From assembly GCA_016935715.1 (NCBI GenBank), contig JAFGQJ010000273.1:1-24897 (forward strand): a DNA stretch of 24,897 nucleotides, given 5' to 3'. The translations under genes were made by a program, and so were the position numbers. Source of the stretch: Spirochaetales bacterium (lineage in GTDB: Bacteria; Spirochaetota; Spirochaetia; SZUA-6; DRHE01). Below the pieces are notes generated by a model, which saw only the letters and a list, made by a program, of their open reading frames with translations, searched no databases and was not told where the DNA came from. Every line of letters starts with the position of its first letter. The first letter of the stretch is position 1. Below are positions 22,068 through 24,897 of this stretch, piece by piece.

Positions 22068-23116
22068 AGCGGGCGCACCGGGTCGGGGAGCTGCTGGCCG
22101 GCACCCTAGGCCTGATGATCACGGTGGGGGTCTCCTTCCTCATCGCCGTGGTTCTGATCCTGCTCCTGAGCGATCAACGCCTTACGACGATCTACTACTT
22201 CTTCGTCGGTCCCTTCACCAACAGGTACTACTTCGGCAACATGATCAACATGGCCATCCCGCTGGTGTTCACCGGGCTGGGCATCGCCGTGGCCTTCAAG
22301 AGCTCGGTGTTCAACCTGGGCGGGGAGGGGCAGGTCTACAGCGGGGCGCTGGTGGCGACCGTGATCCTGCTCGCCCTTCCGCAAAGCGGCGCCTGGCTGG
22401 GCGGTCCCTCCGCTCTGGTTGCCGCCCTGGCGGCCGGCGGGATACTGGCCGGCCTGAGCGGTTTTTTCAAGATGAAGTGGGGGACCGATGAGCTCATCTC
22501 CTCCTTCCTGATCTCCTCTGCGGTGATCTTCATCGTGAACTACTTCATCACCGGACCCCTGGATGATCCGGACAGCAGCATGCTGGCAACCCGCGCCATC
22601 GCCGATCAGTATCACTTCCTCGGGATCTATCCGCCCTCCAAGCTGAATATCAGCGTCGTGTTAGCCCTTCTGGCCGGCGTGCTGGTGTTCTTCCTGATGT
22701 ACTACACGCACTGGGGATACGAGATGCGCATGTGCGGGCTGAACCGGGAGTTTTCCCGCTACGGGGGGATCAATACCGCCGCCTACGTGGCGCTGCCGAT
22801 GATCATCAGCGGAGCTCTGCACGGGCTGGCCGGGGGGATCGCCATAATGGGTACCTACCACATGGCGGTCAAGGAGTTCTCCTACGGCATGGGCTGGAAC
22901 GGGATCGCCGTGGCTCTGATAGCCAAGAACAATCCTCTAGGGGTGCTTCCGGCGGCGGTCTTCTTCGCCTATCTCGATGCCGGCGCCAGGGCGGCCATGC
23001 TGCATTCCGACGTCACCTTCGAGATCGCAGCGGTGGTCCAGTCCGTCATCTTCTACCTGATCACGGCCCAGGCCGTCTACGGCTTCCTCCGCCGCCGGAA
23101 GGGGTTGCGCCCATGA
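22064..23116 (+). CDS. Nucleoside-type ABC transporter permease (NupP/BmpC type)
   Basis: 350 residues. BPD_transp_2-family inner-membrane permease with about nine or ten hydrophobic segments. Family marks are PLVFTGLGIAVAFKSSVFNL with GGEGQ next (near 62-89), the FKMKWGTDELISS loop, and the repeated-fold segment NREFSRYGGINTAAYVALPM near 226-245, with a late GWNGIAVALIAKNNPLG. It starts at GTG 22064, overlapping the ATPase stop by 4 bases, with GGGAGGGAG just before. It pairs with the permease encoded next to form the heterodimeric channel. Confidence 0.93.
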   Translation: MKRAHRVGELLAGTLGLMITVGVSFLIAVVLILLLSDQRLTTIYYFFVGPFTNRYYFGNMINMAIPLVFTGLGIAVAFKSSVFNLGGEGQVYSGALVATVILLALPQSGAWLGGPSALVAALAAGGILAGLSGFFKMKWGTDELISSFLISSAVIFIVNYFITGPLDDPDSSMLATRAIADQYHFLGIYPPSKLNISVVLALLAGVLVFFLMYYTHWGYEMRMCGLNREFSRYGGINTAAYVALPMIISGALHGLAGGIAIMGTYHMAVKEFSYGMGWNGIAVALIAKNNPLGVLPAAVFFAYLDAGARAAMLHSDVTFEIAAVVQSVIFYLITAQAVYGFLRRRKGLRP

Positions 23117-24015
23117 ACGAGCAGAGCTTCGCCTTCCCCCTGCTCCACAATGCCGTCGGCATCATGACCCCCTTCCTCCTGGCCGCCACCGGCGGCCTGT
23201 TCACCGAGCTGGCGGGCATGCTCAACATCGCCCTGGAGGGCCTGATGCTGATCGGGGCCTTTTTCAGCGTGGTCTTTGCCGGCCTCACCGGAAGTCTGGC
23301 GCTCGGCGTGCTCCTGGGCATTGCTTCGGCCATGCTGGCAGCCGCCCTGTTCGGGGCGGTCAGCCTCAATCTCAAGGCCAATGTGTTCATCTCCGGGCTG
23401 GCCACCAACCTGCTGGCCTCGGGGCTGACCGTAGTGCTGGCCTTCCGGCTGTTCGGCAACAAGGGGATCGTGCGTTTCGAGATCGCCAGGCTGCCCTCCC
23501 TCTCGATTCCGGTTCTGGCCCGGATACCGGTGCTGGGAGATCTGCTGATCGGCCACAACATTCTCGTTTATCTCAGCTGGCTGATCGTCGTGCTGGCCGC
23601 CGCGGTGATCTATCGCACCCCCTTCGGCCTGCGCATCCGGGGAACGGGACTGGGCGCCCCCACCATTACCTCACTGGGTCTCAAACCCCGCCGCTACCAG
23701 ATGGCGGGCATCCTGATCTCCGGGTTCACCTGCGGTCTGGCCGGGGCCATGCTCACGCTGAAGCTCAGCGCCTTCGTGCCCAACATCACCTCCGGCCGGG
23801 GCTGGATCGCCCTGGTGGCGATCTATCTGGGCAACAAGACGCCCTGGGGCATCGTGATCGCCTCCTTCATCTTCGGTTTCGCTGAGAGCCTGTCCAACTA
23901 CGCCCAGGGTGCGATAAACGTCCCCGCCGACTTCATCCTGGCCTTCCCCTACATGATCACCGTGCTGGCGATGATCGTATACTCGATCTGGCGGCACTAC
24001 CGGACCCGGGTGTGA
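23113..24015 (+). CDS. Nucleoside-type ABC transporter permease (NupQ/BmpD type)
   Basis: 300 residues from ATG 23113, which overlaps the previous stop (ATGA). It is the shorter second permease of the BPD_transp_2 family: MTPFLLAATGGLFTELAGML near the start, then NIALEGLMLIGAF, LKANVFISGLATNLLASG, TPFGLRIRGTGLGAPTITSL with GLK next, and RGWIALVAIYLGNKTPWG near 240-257. Family signatures and coupling make the transporter complete: binding protein, double ATPase and two permeases. The open frame running upstream in this phase is a shadow of the first permease gene. Confidence 0.93.
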   Translation: MNEQSFAFPLLHNAVGIMTPFLLAATGGLFTELAGMLNIALEGLMLIGAFFSVVFAGLTGSLALGVLLGIASAMLAAALFGAVSLNLKANVFISGLATNLLASGLTVVLAFRLFGNKGIVRFEIARLPSLSIPVLARIPVLGDLLIGHNILVYLSWLIVVLAAAVIYRTPFGLRIRGTGLGAPTITSLGLKPRRYQMAGILISGFTCGLAGAMLTLKLSAFVPNITSGRGWIALVAIYLGNKTPWGIVIASFIFGFAESLSNYAQGAINVPADFILAFPYMITVLAMIVYSIWRHYRTRV

Positions 24016-24058
24016 AGAAAGCCAATAAAAAGAAAGCCAACTGGTTGACAGACTGGTT
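24015..24058 (+). promoter_or_regulatory. Two sets of direct repeats at the toxin-antitoxin promoter, candidate operator
   Basis: AAGAAAGCCAA occurs at 24015-24025 and 24030-24040 (15-base period). ACTGGTT occurs at 24040-24046 and 24052-24058 (12-base period) and brackets the -35 box. Phd/YefM-type antitoxins commonly bind repeats at their own promoter, so this is a plausible autoregulatory site. Confidence 0.5.
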
Positions 24059-24073
24059 TATTCAGCGTACCAT
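24045..24073 (+). promoter_or_regulatory. Promoter of the toxin-antitoxin pair, predicting a leaderless RNA
   Basis: Perfect TTGACA (24045-24050), 17-base spacer, TACCAT (24068-24073). Counting seven bases on, +1 falls on the A of the antitoxin ATG at 24080. No ribosome site precedes that ATG. Confidence 0.7.
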
Positions 24074-24079
24074 ATCATC

Positions 24080-24325
24080 ATGAGAACCATCGAAGTGGGC
24101 GCATTCGAAGCCAAGACTCATTTCAGCCAGCTCCTCGATGAGGTGGAGGGAGGGGCGATCGTGAAGATCAGCCGTCGGGGAAAACCCGTTGCGATTCTCA
24201 AACAAGATGATGCGCTGTCCCGAGAGAATTCACTAGACGCACTGCGTGAGCTCAGGGACCTTGCCAGGGAAAAGATATCCGTGGAGGAAATCGAACAGCT
24301 TCGGGATAGCGGCCGGGAGCGCTGA
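24080..24325 (+). CDS. Phd/YefM-family antitoxin
   Basis: 81 residues. The N-terminal part MRTIEVGAFEAKTHFSQLLD and the following EVEGGAIVKISRRGKPVAIL match the DNA-binding fold of Phd/YefM antitoxins. The C-terminal part (about 45-81: LDALRELRDLAREKISVEEI) is a charged, helical region of the kind that wraps and blocks the toxin. It probably neutralises the PIN toxin encoded next and represses the pair's promoter. No Shine-Dalgarno sequence precedes the ATG; the promoter places the transcription start at the ATG itself. The stop overlaps the toxin ATG by one base (TGATG). Confidence 0.9.
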   Translation: MRTIEVGAFEAKTHFSQLLDEVEGGAIVKISRRGKPVAILKQDDALSRENSLDALRELRDLAREKISVEEIEQLRDSGRER

Positions 24326-24744
24326 TGGCCTACCCACTGATCGTGCTCGATGCCACGGCGGCCATGGCCCTCTTGCTTGCAGAAGAACAGGGGGATGAAG
24401 TGGCGGAATTGCTCCGCGGCACGATATCAGTCAACGGGCAGGTTTTCGTTCCCGCGCTCTTCTGGTACGAACTGGGCGACGGACTGCTTGCTGCGCAGCG
24501 GACAGGTCGAATCACTGCCCGGGCGGCCTCGGCGGCCGTTTCGAGCTTCAATCGCCTGCCGTTCGTTACCCATCTTCAACATGATATTTCCCCGGCGGAC
24601 CGGGTTCTGAGCCTGGCCCGTGAGAACCAGCTGACGTACTACGATGCCAGTTACCTGGAGCTGGCCCTGCGCTTCGAAGCGCCGCTGAAGAGTTTTGCTG
24701 CTCACCTCAGAAAGCTGAAGCCCTCCTACCCTCTGATTCTCTGA
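24325..24744 (+). CDS. VapC-like PIN-domain toxin
   Basis: 139 residues, typical VapC length. PIN-domain acidic residues visible: D9 in LIVLDATAAMALL, E49 in VPALFWYELGDGLL and D107 in TYYDASYLELAL. The fourth acidic position, usually Asp in a TxDxxL motif, appears as A125 in SFAAHLRKL. VapC proteins are metal-dependent ribonucleases that cut tRNA or rRNA and are held in check by the adjacent antitoxin. The first three acidic residues are the most conserved, so activity may remain, but loss of the fourth could weaken it. Translation is coupled to the antitoxin; GGGAG lies a few bases upstream. The unit follows the nucleoside importer without an obvious terminator. Confidence 0.88.
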   Translation: MAYPLIVLDATAAMALLLAEEQGDEVAELLRGTISVNGQVFVPALFWYELGDGLLAAQRTGRITARAASAAVSSFNRLPFVTHLQHDISPADRVLSLARENQLTYYDASYLELALRFEAPLKSFAAHLRKLKPSYPLIL

Positions 24745-24816
24745 ACCGTCGGCTCTCTGGGGCGGAGGGCGTACGAGCTCCTCAGATCCCTCAAACTCCT
24801 CCGACTCCTCCCGTGA

Positions 24817-24846
24817 TTGCAGGACCGAGCCGGAATGTGGTATAAG
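24817..24846 (+). promoter_or_regulatory. Possible promoter of the gene starting at 24871
   Basis: TTGCAG (24817-24822), 18-base spacer, TATAAG (24841-24846). The -10 is good and the -35 poor. The predicted start near 24853 leaves a leader of about 18 bases that contains GGGAGAGGTGG. The rest of 24745-24816 is CT-rich with ACTCCTCC twice, and no gene was seen there. Confidence 0.4.
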
Positions 24847-24870
24847 GGTCGGGAGAGGTGGGATGAGCTC

Positions 24871-24897
24871 ATGCAGGAAATCGTAACCAAGGTACTG
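24871..24897 (+). CDS. Start of a gene cut by the window edge, identity unknown
   Basis: Nine codons, MQEIVTKVL, open to the window end. AGGTG lies about 10 bases upstream and a possible promoter lies just before. An ATG at 24863 is ruled out because its frame stops after seven codons. The short sequence resembles the beginning of small helical subunits, such as spirochaete V-type ATPase stalk subunits, but nine residues cannot establish that. Confidence 0.4.

Noticed and set aside
24745..24816. CT-rich stretch with ACTCCTCC repeats as a small array
   Set aside because: Two short imperfect copies without regular spacing or spacers; simple composition bias is enough to explain it.

Overview
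The window looks like chromosomal DNA of a high-GC spirochaete (Spirochaetota). This rests on exported solute-binding proteins whose mature ends begin GGGKE-, GAKKEE- or AEGETE-like, on dense operons with 4-base ATGA/GTGA overlaps, and on strong TTGACA/TATAAT-type promoters. It is inferred from style, not from a marker gene. No rRNA, tRNA, CRISPR array, phage gene or insertion sequence was seen. Nearly all of the DNA is coding.

Layout. (1) 1-3960, minus: a carbohydrate ABC importer (binding protein, MalF-type and MalG-type permeases, no ATPase gene) followed by a partial DegT/StrS-type PLP aminotransferase. (2) 4204-5475, plus: a ROK-family repressor, divergent from region 1 across a compact two-promoter control region. 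(3) 5441-6685, minus: a UroD/MtaA-like protein whose end overlaps the ROK gene. (4) 6821-14971, plus: a sugar-catabolic unit with a xylose-isomerase-like TIM barrel, a fucose/arabinose-isomerase-like protein, a complete PotDABC-type importer and a xylulokinase-like FGGY kinase. A consensus promoter sits at the end of the second isomerase gene. (5) 18972-14968, minus: four translationally coupled genes encoding a membrane-anchored extracytoplasmic protein, an ABC ATPase, an ABC-2 permease and a second anchored extracytoplasmic protein. I cannot assign this to a known system. (6) 19287-24015, plus: a BMP/NupO-type nucleoside importer. (7) 24080-24744, plus: a Phd/VapC-like toxin-antitoxin pair with a predicted leaderless transcript. 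(8) From 24871: the first nine codons of another gene.

How it fits together. Regions 1-4 read as one sugar-use neighbourhood: two importers, two isomerase-fold enzymes, a ketose kinase, a local ROK repressor, a UroD-like enzyme and an aminotransferase. The Pot-type importer between isomerase and kinase genes probably carries a sugar or sugar derivative rather than a polyamine. All three binding-protein genes are followed by an intercistronic hairpin before the other transporter genes, a layout that would favour surplus binding protein. The most unusual item is the four-gene ABC system of region 5; the next are the possible leaderless starts at 6685 and 24080.
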